A DNA stretch of 64,000 nt from Erythroxylum novogranatense. Lineage: Eukaryota > Streptophyta > Magnoliopsida > Malpighiales > Erythroxylaceae. The notes under the pieces were generated by a model, which saw only the letters and a list, made by a program, of their open reading frames with translations, did no database searches and was not told where the DNA came from. Below, piece by piece: positions 25,231-37,210 of this stretch (positions are counted from its first letter, which is position 1; each line of letters starts with the position of its first letter). Where the stretch lies: the NCBI GenBank assembly GCA_029891385.1, contig CM057224.1:32803005-32867004 (forward strand), read 5' to 3'. The position numbers and the translations under genes are program-made.

Positions 25231-27727
25231 TTATGAAAAATAATTTATCCATGCATTTCTAGATGCAAAATCATTAATAATATTATCAAGATCAATATTG
25301 TCTAACATATCCTTCTCAACATATCATTATCAATATATAACATAGCTAAACCATTCAATATTTTTTGATGACATTGATGACCTCGAGTAGGTTTTCAATA
25401 ATTTTAACTTTGAAAAACTTATCTCAGCTAATGCTACAGTCACAGGTATAGTCAATAGAATTCGATAAGCAATTGAAACATTTAGATAACAATCTGCAAC
25501 TTTAACAAATTCTAAAATTTTAATTGATGACATTAACTCATTTGGCAAAGTCATTTGCAATACTTTTAATTCAGAAAAAAAGATCATCTAAATCCACATC
25601 TGACACATTATCATGAGAAAAAGTCGTCATAAAATTAGTGCAACATTCTCTTAATTCGTTATCATCCAATGACTTCAACTTCTATGAATCAAATAAGAAT
25701 AAAAAATATTATCAAATGTCGTTAATTGTTCAAATCTATTCTTTAACAAAGTAATTGCCATATCCACAATAACTAGCAAATAATTAACTCTGAAATAATC
25801 ATCAGCTGATTGTATTTCTCCATTATGGTTAATTTCATCAAATTGTCTTTTCCTAATAATACGTCTAGTTGGAAATGTAGGCTCTATATTCATCACAAGC
25901 GCAAGACTTTTGGCAATATTCATACTAGAGCTAAACCCTTCATTTCTATATTTCTCAAAAAATACCATCACACCTTATAATTGCTTTATAGTAGCATTAA
26001 TGCAAATAGATTTAGATTGCAACTTTTTACTCACCATGTTAATAGTGAATAAAATATCATGGCAAATAACCATACCAAGTAAAAACTCAAAACTCTCAAG
26101 TACACTAACCAAGCCTTCTGCTTCACTCTTTGACTTAGCATCATCATAAGTTCTAGATAATTCCATCAAAACCAATCTTATTTGAGGAGCTTGAAATCTA
26201 ATAGCTTTAACACTTTTTATTCGACTTTCCCAACGAGTGTTGGGCAATGATTTCATAGTTAAGCCTAAAATATTATCAAGCAAAACCTTCCACCTTTTAG
26301 GAGAACTTGAAAATAACGCATATATATGTTGCTCAACTCCAAAAAATGAAACAGCTTTAACACAAGAATATGTCATATCACTAAGAGTAAGATTAAGATT
26401 ATGACAAGCATATGGCATATATAATGCTCTTGGATTTATTTCAAGTAATCACTTTTAAATCTTTTGATGTTTTCCCTTCATATTAGAACCATTGTCATAA
26501 TCTTAACCCCTTACATTATAAACATTAAGATCAAGAGAATTAAATGCATTCAATAATTTATTAAAAAGTCCCAATTTAGATATGTCATCTACCTTTAAGA
26601 ACTCTAAAAAATACTCCTTCATTTTTAATTTTTATTTAACATATTCACACATCGTACTAACAAACTCATTTATTCTTGATGACTCAAATTTGGGATACAA
26701 TCAAGAATAACATAAAAGTATTTCACCTCTTTAATGATCCCTATGATAGAACTTCTAACGTTATGAGCCAACAGAGAAATCAATTCATTTTGAATTTTGT
26801 GATCAAGATAATGATGATGAATTTCATAATTTTGAATACGTCTAACATGATCTTGTATTATCACATCAAATCCAACAATCATCTCAATCAATCCAAAAAA
26901 TTACCATTACCATCTTGGTAAAGTTTCTCATTGGATTCTCGAAAAGCTAAATTATATTTAGCAAGATATTTTACAACAGAACTATTCTTTTCAAAACTTG
27001 TCTTCAATGTTCTTTCTCCTTTGCAATATCTTATTGCAAATTTTTATCAACTGTTTGATTTTTGCTCAATCTTACTTTCAATTCATTTCAGGTTCTCATA
27101 TTAGTCATATGCTCAATGCAATTCTCATGTTCTTTGAATCTCTCACTAAGATGTTTCCAATATCTAAATATGTCATTTGCTAATCTACTTTGTTTGTTAG
27201 TAGATTTGAACAACTTACAACAAAACAATATATTTTATCTACATGTTTAGAATAAACCAACCATTTTCTATCACTAATATCTCTATTACTCAAATTTCTA
27301 TAATAATAAGAATATGAAAAATGATGAGAGGTATTGTTTAAAGAAAACATAAGATTCAGTTCTCTTCAGACCCTTTTTCAACTAAATTATCCATTACTTT
27401 ATTATCAAGATTATCCCAATTTCTAATATTATAAATGTCCAATATAGGACTTACTTGCTCATCTGCCTTTAAATTTTCTAAAGTGGATACATTTGGTACA
27501 TGATTATGCTCACTTAGATTTCTAATATTCTCATGAATGTGAATCTCATCATTTAAGTTTTCTTTATGTTGTTCAAAACTACTTTCACCTAATTCATCGA
27601 GACTATCATTAGAAGAGCCTGCTCTTTTAATAAATTTATTAATTGCTCCTTTTTGGGATTCTATCAACTGTATTACTTGTTTTTTTTTTCTTTTTTCACT
27701 TCCAGACAAATGATTTTTAGGAAACAT
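25231..27727 (-). pseudogene. hAT transposase, ZMYM1/TTF-type, decayed
   Basis: In minus-strand order the remnant shows the N-terminal basic FPKNHLSGSEKRKKKQ segment (from 27727), a HFSYSYYYRNLSN..DRKWLVYSKHVD segment leading into a TTF-type zinc finger region (about 27240-27350), and a DUF4371-like block ([20 protein letters not shown] and [20 protein letters not shown], 26670-26900). The RNase H-like transposase fold follows (25675-26418). Last is the C-terminal dimerisation domain (NVSIAYRILLTIPVTVALAE, SFSKLKLLKTYSRSSM, 25330-25587), ending near 25231. Several stops and frame changes separate the blocks. The family cuts and pastes hAT DNA; this copy cannot make a full transposase. Domain names are by recognition. 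Confidence 0.88.
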
Positions 27728-28849
27728 AATATAAACCAATTATAACATAGTTGGACTAGAAAAAGAACAAAAGCACCTATATGAAATTGAAAGAAGTTTG
27801 TAAGTACAACAAAACTTCAATAGCTTGACAATATATCACAAAGATATATAAATGATATTATATATGTGATAGAAGAAAATAAATAGCAAATTTTAATATC
27901 TAATATTAAAATAAATAAAAACAAATAGCAAATTTTAATGATAGAGACATACTAACTTCTAAAGATATAAGAAATTAACATACTTAGGAAAATATAGTAA
28001 ATAATATTTTAAGTTTCCCAGTCAAATATCATCCTATTCTATATCTTGTGGAAATGATTGAATATTATTATTGTTATTATTTTATTATTACAACATGTTT
28101 AATAGAATCATATATATTTTATAATAAAAGAAATCATTTATGTAGTCATTGAATTGAGTAACTTAAATTATTTGATTTATTCTTATTATCACCAAACTTA
28201 CGTGAACTCTACAAGAACGCAAATCCAACAATTATTAGATTACTTGTGGCAAAGTATAATGAAAATTACAATTACAAAATTAAATTATTTATTAATATTT
28301 AATTATTATAAATAATAAGTAATCTAAAAATAAAAAAGAAGATACAAAAATAAATACAATATCATTTAATATAAATTTTATGATTTAAAAAATTAATATA
28401 ATGTCTGTAACACCCCACTCCCGCAAGACTCGAACCCGACATCGATGGGTGATATCCGAGTTCGTGCTCCGTGAGGGTGGAGTGCTAAAATACTCAATCA
28501 ATCAAAACTCGGTATAATTTTTTTTAAAAAAAATTTACTCGCACGTATACAGAAATCAATAATCGAAAAGGGTCATTCTAATCATAAACTTATTCAATTG
28601 CATCAATACAATCATTAATGTTTCAATAGCCGTTTGGACCCTTTCATAAATATAAAACACTTTAGTCATTTCAGAGTACAAATTTATACAAAAAGTTGCA
28701 TAAAATATAATTCAATACAAAATAGAGAAATACACTGCAGGCACCAACTGATTCTGACCTCTATCCTTCACTTGAATACTGTAAATATACCCCCGTTGAC
28801 CTAGCGGGGTATTCTTCTGATCCTAAAAAATATTTGCAAATTTTGAGTG

Positions 28850-28916
28850 AATTTTACGAACTCAATGAGTGACCATCATCGATGGCTCACCCATTCACGT
28901 AACACATAATTCACAT
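28850..28916 (-). promoter_or_regulatory. Conserved LTR block in the solo LTR
   Basis: Contains the accatcatcgatggc core and flanking gagtgaattt/ctcacccattc. It matches the blocks in G1 and G3. Confidence 0.45.
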
Positions 28917-29028
28917 CATTACATAATTCACACTTCACATTCAATACAATTTAATTATGCATAGTATGCATATGTAGTGCACATGAGTCTCACTTTCCAT
29001 TTGTTACTTTGTTGTGACCGAGTGCTTA

Positions 29029-29105
29029 AACTGTCCTATATAAGGCTCATTATAACTGTCTTATATAAGGCTCATTAATAACTGTCTCATATAGAGCTCA
29101 TTAAA
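29029..29105. repeat. Three short repeats of ctgtc(t)tatataaggctcatta
   Basis: Three imperfect direct repeats of about 27 bases, each with a tatataaggctc or catatagagctc core, sit inside the solo LTR. Related gttgagcNcgaggctc units continue to about 29175. Confidence 0.7.
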
Positions 29106-30229
29106 CGTTGAGCCTGAGGCTCTGAATCACTGAGCTCGAGGCTCTTTTTCACAAGTTGAGCTTTAAGCTCTGATCGATGGCTATTCTGGTCACCACAGCC
29201 ATTATTTTTTATGCATTCATGATATGGAATGCATCACTTACATTTGCATATTTGCAGTCACTCACATTCAGATATCATCGGACCATAGTTCGACATTCAA
29301 CATTGAGTTAAGAAAACACTTTCATTCATATGCAAATGCACATTCAGAACACATTTATTATCAAATTAGGTATACTCAGTTCATCTCATTCACATAGAAG
29401 TAACACTTCGATATCCCAATCAATATCACAATCATCGGACCTTCTGTCCGGAAATCAACACAATCATTCGCGTTAATAAAATCATCCAATAGTCAATTAA
29501 TACTAAATTCAAACAAAACAAACAATAAAATGAGACCATCTAGGTCTACTCACAGTAGGCTCTAGATTAGCACTAGCTTCAAAGTCTGAAAATATTTGAA
29601 TGCAAACGTTTATCCTGCACATAAATATGCTAAACATACAATGCACAAACACATTAATAATTGCATAATTATAAGCATTCACTTATGCACAAGTGTGTAT
29701 ATAAAAATATGTATCATGCATGCTCATGACAATCCCGGGTGTCTTTCCCTTATTCTCATCACATTATCAGTCTTATATCCAAAACTCATTTAAGTATGAT
29801 TCATACCTAGGTTGAAATCACAATTCATTACTCAGTGGCTTACTTTCTGATTTTTTCAAAACCCCCTTTCGGGTCTACTGTTCACATTCAATAACAGTAC
29901 ACTATGCCCAACTTCCATTCAGAGATTAAACATCTTAGAGGTTGAATCAAAATTTGGACTTCTTGAGACAATTTGTAGGCTTATATCTCTAGATTACTCC
30001 AAATAAAAAAATCATCTCATTTGGAATCCTATAGATCCAGATATAATCAAAATACTAAAGTATGTTCAGTAGAATAACCCCAGTTCATATAATTTAAGAG
30101 CACACTCATTGAACCTACCCCACATTTCTCACTCAATCTTTCTCAATTCATTTCAAATGGCTACAATTTTTGGTGGAGATGTAAGGAAATGTCTTATGAG
30201 TTCAATGGTTCAAGAATCAATTCATTTGA

Positions 30230-31180
30230 GTGTCTAGAGAAGAAGTTATAGCCATGCAAAAAAAAAGACAAAAGAAAAATATAGAAGAAGATGACGTTAT
30301 CACAGAAGAAGCAAAAAGACAGAAGAAGCAAAACACAGAAGAAGATGACGTCATCACAGAAGAAGCAAAAAGACAGAAGAAACAAAACACAGAAAAAGTA
30401 AAAGATAGAAGAAGTAAAACACAGGAGAAGACGCGTCAGTAAAACACAAAAGAAGACACATCAGCAAAACACAAAAGAAGACACATTAACAAAACACAGA
30501 AAAAAAACACATCAGCAAAACACAGAAGAAACAAAAGATAGAAGAAGTAAAATACAGAAGAAGCAAAAGACAGAATAAGTAAAACATAGAAGAAGATGCG
30601 TCAGCAAAACATAGAAGAAGACACGCCAGCAAAATATAAAAGAAGATGCGTCAGCAAAACATAGAAGAAGACACGTCAGCAAAACATAGAAGAAGACGCG
30701 TCAACAAAACACAGAAAAAGACGCACCAACAAATCACAAAAGAAGACGCGTCAGCAAAACACAGAAGAAAACACGTCAACAAAACACAAAAGAAGACGCG
30801 TGAGTAAAACACAGAAGAAGACGTATCAGCAAAACACAGAAGAAACAAAACTCAGAAGGAGCAAAACACAAAAGGAACGAAACACAAAAGAAGCAAAACT
30901 CAGAAGGAGCAAAACACAGAATGAGCAAAATATAGAAGAAATAAAACTCAGAAGGAGCAAAACACAGAAGGAGTGAAAAACAAAAGAAGCCAAACTCAAA
31001 AGGAGCAAAACACAGAAGAAGCAAAACACAGAAAAAGTAAAACTCAGAAGAAGCAAAACACAAAAGGATCGAAATACAAAAGAAGTAAAACTCAAAAGGA
31101 GCAAAACAAAAAAGAAGATGACATCATCACAGAAGAAGCAAAAAAACAGAAGAAGCAAAATATAGAAGAAGATGATGTCA
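30230..31180. repeat. Purine-rich minisatellite, 25-bp then 16-bp units
   Basis: About 30420-30840 is built from roughly 25-bp units of the form gtcagcaaaacayagaagaagacrc. About 30840-31110 is built from 16-bp units of the form aaaactcagaaggagc. Both halves share the acacagaagaag core and the plus strand is nearly all purine plus C. Frames on either strand (30230-30442, 30776-31158, 30973-31299) give repetitive lysine/glutamine-rich or leucine/cysteine/phenylalanine-rich peptides that reflect the repeat, not genes. Confidence 0.9.
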
Positions 31181-32522
31181 TCACAAAAGAAGTGAAATAC
31201 AAAAAAACAACTTCACCTTTGAACATCTTCCCTTACAAGGACCCTAACTTTCAGCTCAGATGTCCAAAATTTTTATACTATATACTGTTGGAAATATAAA
31301 AGGAAGATTTATAACTTTCATAAAGGCCATTTTAACAAATCTATCAAGATTGGTACAGAAGTTTCAGATCGAGTTATTGCTATTTCAACTCCAACCCACT
31401 TTTACATCACCTAATCACTAATAATCCTTCAAAAACTAATTTAACACTATAACCAAATTTGTTTCCTCCCAATCACACAGTATTTATGAATATACATTTA
31501 AATGCCATTTTTCATGCAGATGACAGTAACTCATCAACTTTCTTTCATAAATTCCTAACTCTAAAGAGTTTATTCACTACTTATAAGTTGAAAACTCCAC
31601 AATCTTCAAGCTCTAAACTCCATGCAATTTACATATTTCACGATGTACAATGACCAACTTCTGGTTTTTTTAAAGGTAGAAGACACAATTAACAATGTGG
31701 TTTTGGTGTAGGAAAGGAAAAACAGAGAAATCTCTTAGAAGGGGTTTGATAGAAAACTCTGTATTTAGGAAGAAATTTGAAGAAGATGACAATGAAGAAT
31801 GAACTTAGATATATAACTTAACTTTTCAACTCTCAGAGAACAGTAACCTACTTCTAACAAAAGTACAAAAGCCTAAGTTACACTTGTCACTTTCTTTATA
31901 TCTAAGCTCTAACTTAGTTTCTTTTGAAACTAACTCTCTTAAACTCTCATCTTTACAATCCAACTATCTCCAAATCTTCATTTGATATCTTTTTTCCTAT
32001 TTTCTATAAATTTTCAAAATTTATAGCTAAATTTTTCAAAATTCACAACTCAATCTAATTATACCCAGAATTATTCATGAATGCATGTACAATTATTTTT
32101 ATGAGCCACAACTTCACTATTCATATGTATGTATATGACATAATATGTATGAACATGGAAATGCATTTTTAACTTTCATTAATCACTCACATTTACCATT
32201 GTAACCTTCACACAAGAATGAGATGTTACAATGTTCACGTTAATGACAAATTACAAATTAATTATAACATATTCAAATATTTAATAAGCTAAAAATACAT
32301 TAAAATCATAAACTTTACTTTTAAATTATACTCAAAGCTTAGAAGATATAATCGTAAAATTTTTTGCTACTAATTTTTGAGTTGAAGTACCTTAAATACA
32401 TATATTGATGAAAATAAAGAAATTAACGTTAACTTTGATTTCACGATTCTGTTTTCTAAGCTTTGAGTATAATTTAAAGGTAATAACTTTGATAAATATG
32501 GCCTTCATTTTGTAACTATCAA

Positions 32523-32720
32523 CGTTGTTGGAATTTGCTACGTTACTCAATACTTACCAACGTTCTCTACATTCAGTACTTAAGCTAAACTTTGGAAATG
32601 TTATTATATTAAGGGCCCCAATGTTGTTAGAATTTGCTACATTACTCAATACTCACCGACATTCTCTACATTCAATGCTTAAGCTAAACCTTGGAAATGT
32701 TATTATATTAAGAGTCCCTT
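32523..32720. repeat. 99-bp tandem duplication near the H1 end
   Basis: Two adjacent copies of about 99 bases (32523-32621 and 32622-32720), each starting gttgttRgaatttgctac and ending ttattatattaag. They differ by a few substitutions. The small plus-strand frame across them shows the same peptide twice and is not a gene. Confidence 0.85.
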
Positions 32721-32783
32721 TTTATGGTAGGCCCTGGGTAAGTGCTCTGCCTGCCCCTACCTAGATCCGACTCTAGATATGAC

Positions 32784-34430
32784 TATTACATACTTGAGAA
32801 TTATATCTTAGTTCTTATGATATAATGAAGGAGGGAGAGCTATGGAGTAAATGTCTTTATGAACATAAGTTCATAAGTTTGAATCACGGAAACAATTTTT
32901 TTTTAAATTACATTTAAAAAATTGTGTATATTGATGAATCTCTCCTAATCTTTGCAAAATTGAGAATTTTGTGCCCTTGGCTTTTGTTCTCATGAGACAA
33001 TGAACATGTGCTAATTTTTGGTATAAAAATTTATTTTAAATAGCAACATCACATTAAAGATTATAACTTATAAAATTTTCACTCTTAATAGAGGGGATTA
33101 ACAAACTGGTGATTTGATAGGAAGGATAGTTTACTCGCTTAAAAGTCACTTGGGAATAGATTCCACCGTTTATACTAGTATTTTGATGGTATTAGGTAAG
33201 TAGAAAATATTACAGTGTGGTTTACTTAATTGATAATTATTTGTTAATAGTTGAATTAAAATTTTAATAACTTGGTCAAAATACCATTTGAGTATCCAAA
33301 TACGTGATTTCATAGTTTTGAGTGTCTTAATTACTAAATATAAAGCTTATGTTAAAATAATTTGAAATTTCATTTATGTCGAAGAATGATTATTAGCTAG
33401 TAGACGAAATTTATAGAAATAGAACCTTATCAATTTTGTAGTTTTATCACAGAAAAATACAATATTTTGACTAAAGTATGAGGATGTTTTCATCGTCTTG
33501 CCACTTTACTTTTGTTTTTCTTCTTATGTGTTCTTATCACAAAGGTTCATAACAAATGAAATTAAGAATTTAAGAGGAATTGATCCTTGCAATTTTAAAA
33601 ATAAAATGGATTTTCGGCCTTTATCCTAGTGAAAGATAATTGATGTAATATATTAATTTATTATTATTATCATTATTATTATTATAACATTCCTTCTCCT
33701 CTAAAGATAACCCAAATCATAATATAACATGATGCCGCCCACTAAGTATGTTAATTAAATAAACTTTACTTTCTCCGATGAATACCGTACTCAGAACTCT
33801 TAAATCGGATCACACAAAGTACAACCGACCTCTTCAAATAACACCTCCTATCTATAACAAATACCATCCAAATGTTTTTGGTAAAGTTGGCAGATCTACA
33901 TCCATATCACCAACTATACTCTAAATTATTGCCACAGCCCACAAGTACAGTGCTGCCCTTTTTAAGTAAAGATTCTCATTCTCTTTACCAGATTTCTTTA
34001 AATCTTTAAAAATACAAACACTACCCATAATTTAAAGACGAAATTAATCTCAACCCTTTTTTTTATTAAGTTGTGCTTAGTTCACTTGAAAAAATAATAA
34101 TAAAATTTATAATAAATATAATTTTAATTTTAATTCTTCCCTAAATTAACAATATAAAATATTGCTCTAAAAAAGATATAAAAATACTATCCTTTCAATC
34201 GTAATATTAATCTACACATTTTTTTAATTTCTTACCTATTCCTTTTTTACTTCCCCAAGTAACCAAGCACCCGTGAGAATCTCTTATTTTACTTGGAGTG
34301 TGTGAGTTCCAATCTTCTTTCCAATCAAAACAAAAGCTTGAAAACGACAGAATTATTATGACTTATCGTATGGTTTAGGACAGGTTGTCACATTGTATAT
34401 GGTAGCTAAGGAGGGAAAAGGGAAAGAGCC
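32784..34430. other. Intergenic DNA upstream of the DeSI-like gene
   Basis: I see no coding frame. An (att)n microsatellite lies at about 33658-33690. The last few hundred bases before 34431 should hold the promoter and leader of the DeSI-like gene. A tgtatatgg at about 34393 is too close to the start codon to be called a TATA box with confidence. Confidence 0.5.
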
Positions 34431-35860
34431 ATGTTTTGTGCAAGAACTTCGACTTGTAACGATGTTGGATCCGTCCCTGTCTACCTTAACGTTTACGATC
34501 TAACACCCGTCAATGGCTATGCCTACTGGCTTGGACTTGGAGTCTACCACTCTGGAGTTCAAGGTTAGTGTATGTTTCCTACGAACTTCTCTTCTTGTGA
34601 AATTATTACTCGTCTGTAAATGTAGCTTTCTGAATGTTCTTTGGTTTTTAGTGTGATAAGTTGCTGTCTAGATCCCTTGTAGATCGCTTTATTGGTAGTT
34701 TTCTTGTGCTTCCATCTTTGAATAAGATTAGCAGCATTTCACGGCTGCTTGGTTGATGAGAATGTGCGAAGAGCAACATGTATTTGACTGCCAGTTCCAA
34801 GAATTCCCTCCCTGGAAAACATGAAACTTCGCTAAAATTTCACACAATTAGGTTTCCAAGTCCTGTGAACGCAGAATTTTCTACTTTATCTCCATCCTGT
34901 CTCTCAAAACCTCAGGTGTTGGTCTTATTATTGGCACGAATTTCTGAAACTTTTTGGGCTGTAAATGATGCTTTATCACTGTCAAGCTTCTGGGTTTTTC
35001 TTGTCGTATGTTTTTGGGTAGATAGCATCAACGAGCTTCGATCTTTTTAAAAGGGAAATCGCTTGCAATGCAGTTCATGGGGTTGAGTATGCATTTGGCG
35101 CTCATGAGAACTCATCAACTGGAATTTTCGAAGGGGAACCTAAACATGGCGATGGATTCACATTCAGAGAGTCGATTTTGATTGGAAAAACAGATATGAG
35201 TCCTACAGATGTTAGAGCAGTAATGGAGACATTGGCAGTGGAGTACAGAGGGAATGCTTACAATCTGATAACCAAGAACTGCAACCATTTCTGCAACGAT
35301 GTTTGTCTTAGATTAACTGGGAATCCCATCCCAAGTTGGGTTAATCGGCTCGCCAGACTCGGTAAGAGAATTTTCTGTTCTCACTTTTCCTTGTTTTAAG
35401 AATCTCCATCTGTTCAGTCGTAAAATTTGCTCTTGAATGAGAGTTCGAATTGAAAATCCAGATTTAATTATTTTGTTGAAGTGAACACTAATATGGATTT
35501 CAAAGATGACAAATCTCACTCATTTGTTTTCTGCTACTATTTCAGTAATGAAATGTAAGCTTGGAACTTTATATGAATTGTTCACCAGTTCTGAAATCTG
35601 AGACGATCTGTGGTCTTTCTGTAGGCTTTCTATGCCATTGTGTTCTTCCGGCAACCTTAAATTCAACAAAAGTTCGAGGTCGTGTGATTGAAGATAAAGG
35701 TAATGAAGAGGAGAAGAAAAACTTGAGTAACGAGTTGAAAACATATACAACGTCTACTTCGTCGTCGTCTCCTGCTGGCAAGCAAGTTCGCGGTAGAAGT
35801 AGAACTAGACGTGCAATTCCACCCTCTTCGCCATTAGTCCTCCATTCTTCATCCCCTTGA
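34431..35860 (+). CDS. DeSI-like PPPDE-domain peptidase, 3 exons, 218 aa
   Basis: Exons are 34431-34563, 35074-35361 and 35625-35860. All introns are GT...AG and both interrupt a codon after its first base. The protein has a PPPDE/DeSI domain at about residues 15-150. It opens with VPVYLNVYDLTPVNGYAYW, has the catalytic histidine in VYHSGVQ (His40) and the catalytic cysteine in TKNCNHFC (Cys114), then the family's GNPIPSWVNRLARLG. Family members are cysteine isopeptidases that remove SUMO or ubiquitin from targets; which one applies here is unknown. The C-terminal 60 or so residues are charged and serine-rich with an RGRSRTRR patch, variable in the family. The ATG at 34431 gives an N-terminus of normal length. 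The frame is intact and the gene is likely functional. It converges on the DCN1-like gene. Confidence 0.93.
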
Positions 35861-37210
35861 GGATCCACAATTTCAAGATGTGATTTGAAAAAAAAAAAAA
35901 AACCTGGGATTTTGGATTCTTTTCCTGGTGAATTTATTGATCTAACAAAGGAAATTATATGCATTGCAGACGTGCAGAGCATAACATGTAAATTCACTAT
36001 TCCGCTTTTGCAAACGGGACAATATCTGACCGGTGAGGCTCCCGGTCTAAACCACTTTCCTTTTTTAATTTTCCCTTTTTCTTGTGGTGATTTTCAGGTG
36101 AAGCTCACTGCAATCTTTTGTTTATTTTCCATTGTGTTCCTCGGGAGAGATCCAATTAAGCATAGGATACCAATTGGTCAAAATATTTTCAAGTCATTAG
36201 GCCATCTCCTTTCCCTTTTATTTATTTTTTCAGTCAGACACTCGGGCCATGCTTTCGAGACAATAACGGACTTTGGAACAGTCTCAGAACGTGAAAATTT
36301 GATTAAAACAGAAAAAGGACCCAAACATGGTCTAAGAAAGCACATGTTGTCATGTTCCCGAGTTTTGTTTTAAAAAACTAGAAGAGACTTCTTGTAGGTG
36401 AAAGAGAAGATCGGAAATTAAAAGGTAAGTAAATTTCTATGGCCAAGGAAGTCAACAAATGAATAGTCTTTACTCTTTAGAAACCCATAACATAAGCTTA
36501 GTTCAAAGTTGCTTAAAAAAGAACTTGCAAGAAATAATCCTTGGGCTTTAAATCTTGAATATAGTTGTAAGAGACGAGGTTATGTGAAGAGTACAACGTG
36601 GATTTCTTATTCCTTTAAATCTCTTCGATTCTGCGGTTTGAATGTATACATCACCATGTCCACCACTTTTTGTCATCATGAGTAGGCTACGTATCTGACG
36701 AGTCTGAGGCATTAATCCTCTAACAGAGGCAGTCAGTCATCACATTTGCTTCTGATTACTTAGTTGCCAAAGGAACCTATCACCATTTTCCCCCGAAGAT
36801 TGAAATTAGCGCTAAAGACAATAATAATAAATCTGTGTGATTTTGATGTTTACACTTTTTAAATTCTAACGTTTCTTTGAGTGATGCATCTTCCAACCTT
36901 TTCTTTTGGGGTGGTAAAGAGATTAATCATCACAGGGTTGAATTCTCCAATTGTGGTTAATAGTTTGTTGACCTTACAAGGTCGGTTTGAGCTTAAACAT
37001 AGACAAACTAAAACAAGAAGAAAATGAAACTTGTTGCAGAAATTTAATGTGTGCAAGATTTAATGTTCCTGCAAGCAGATCAATCACAAATTGTTAAACA
37101 GATTAAAAGCTGCAAAAAGCTAACACAGTTTCAAGATAGTGAAGAAAAACAAGGACAAGTACCTCGGTGCATAATAACAATGGTTTACAGCAGAGAATCA
37201 ATCGAAAGGC
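35861..37210. other. Convergent intergenic region
   Basis: This 1.35-kb stretch lies between two genes that point at each other and should hold both 3' UTRs and polyadenylation signals. Frames such as 35885-36373 (+) and 35569-35997 (-) have no recognisable domain and partly overlap the last DeSI exon. I see no transposon signature. Confidence 0.55.

Larger units (their letters stand above)
28406..32230 (-). repeat. Solo LTR of a gypsy element inside H1
   Basis: As written it begins TGTAACACCCC and ends GATGTTACA, with no internal region on either side. It is flanked by near-identical 5-bp duplications atgtc (28401-28405) and atgtt (32231-32235), so it is a true insertion reduced to one LTR by recombination. 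Both ends and the conserved block at 28850-28916 relate it to G1 and G3. It contains a TATA-like triple repeat (29029-29105) and a large purine minisatellite (30230-31180). It holds no gene. Confidence 0.85.
24943..32775 (-). mobile_element. hAT transposon H1 (ZMYM1-like), interrupted by a solo LTR
   Basis: The ends are defined by a perfect 8-bp target duplication GATATGAC at 24935-24942 and 32776-32783, the length typical of hAT elements. The left terminus reads caaggtcgttct and the right terminus, complemented, reads tagagtcggatc. Both fit a degenerate terminal inverted repeat sharing agRgtcg. The transposase remnant lies at 25231-27727. A gypsy solo LTR at 28406-32230 sits inside. Without it the element would be about 4 kb. 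Sequence at 32280-32770 matches the equivalent end of H2. Confidence 0.88.

Noticed and set aside
29029..31180. Direct repeats resembling a CRISPR array
   Set aside because: Repeats are imperfect, contiguous, without unique spacers, and lie in a plant LTR.
30230..31299. Repetitive Lys/Gln-rich (+) and Leu/Cys/Phe-rich (-) peptides
   Set aside because: They are direct products of the 25-bp and 16-bp minisatellite in the solo LTR, in any frame.
32525..32764. Plus-strand ORF with an internally repeated peptide
   Set aside because: The repetition comes from the 99-bp tandem duplication in the non-coding end of H1.
35569..35997. 142-codon minus-strand ORF
   Set aside because: It is antisense to the last exon of the DeSI-like gene, and its codons follow the opposite strand's coding sequence.
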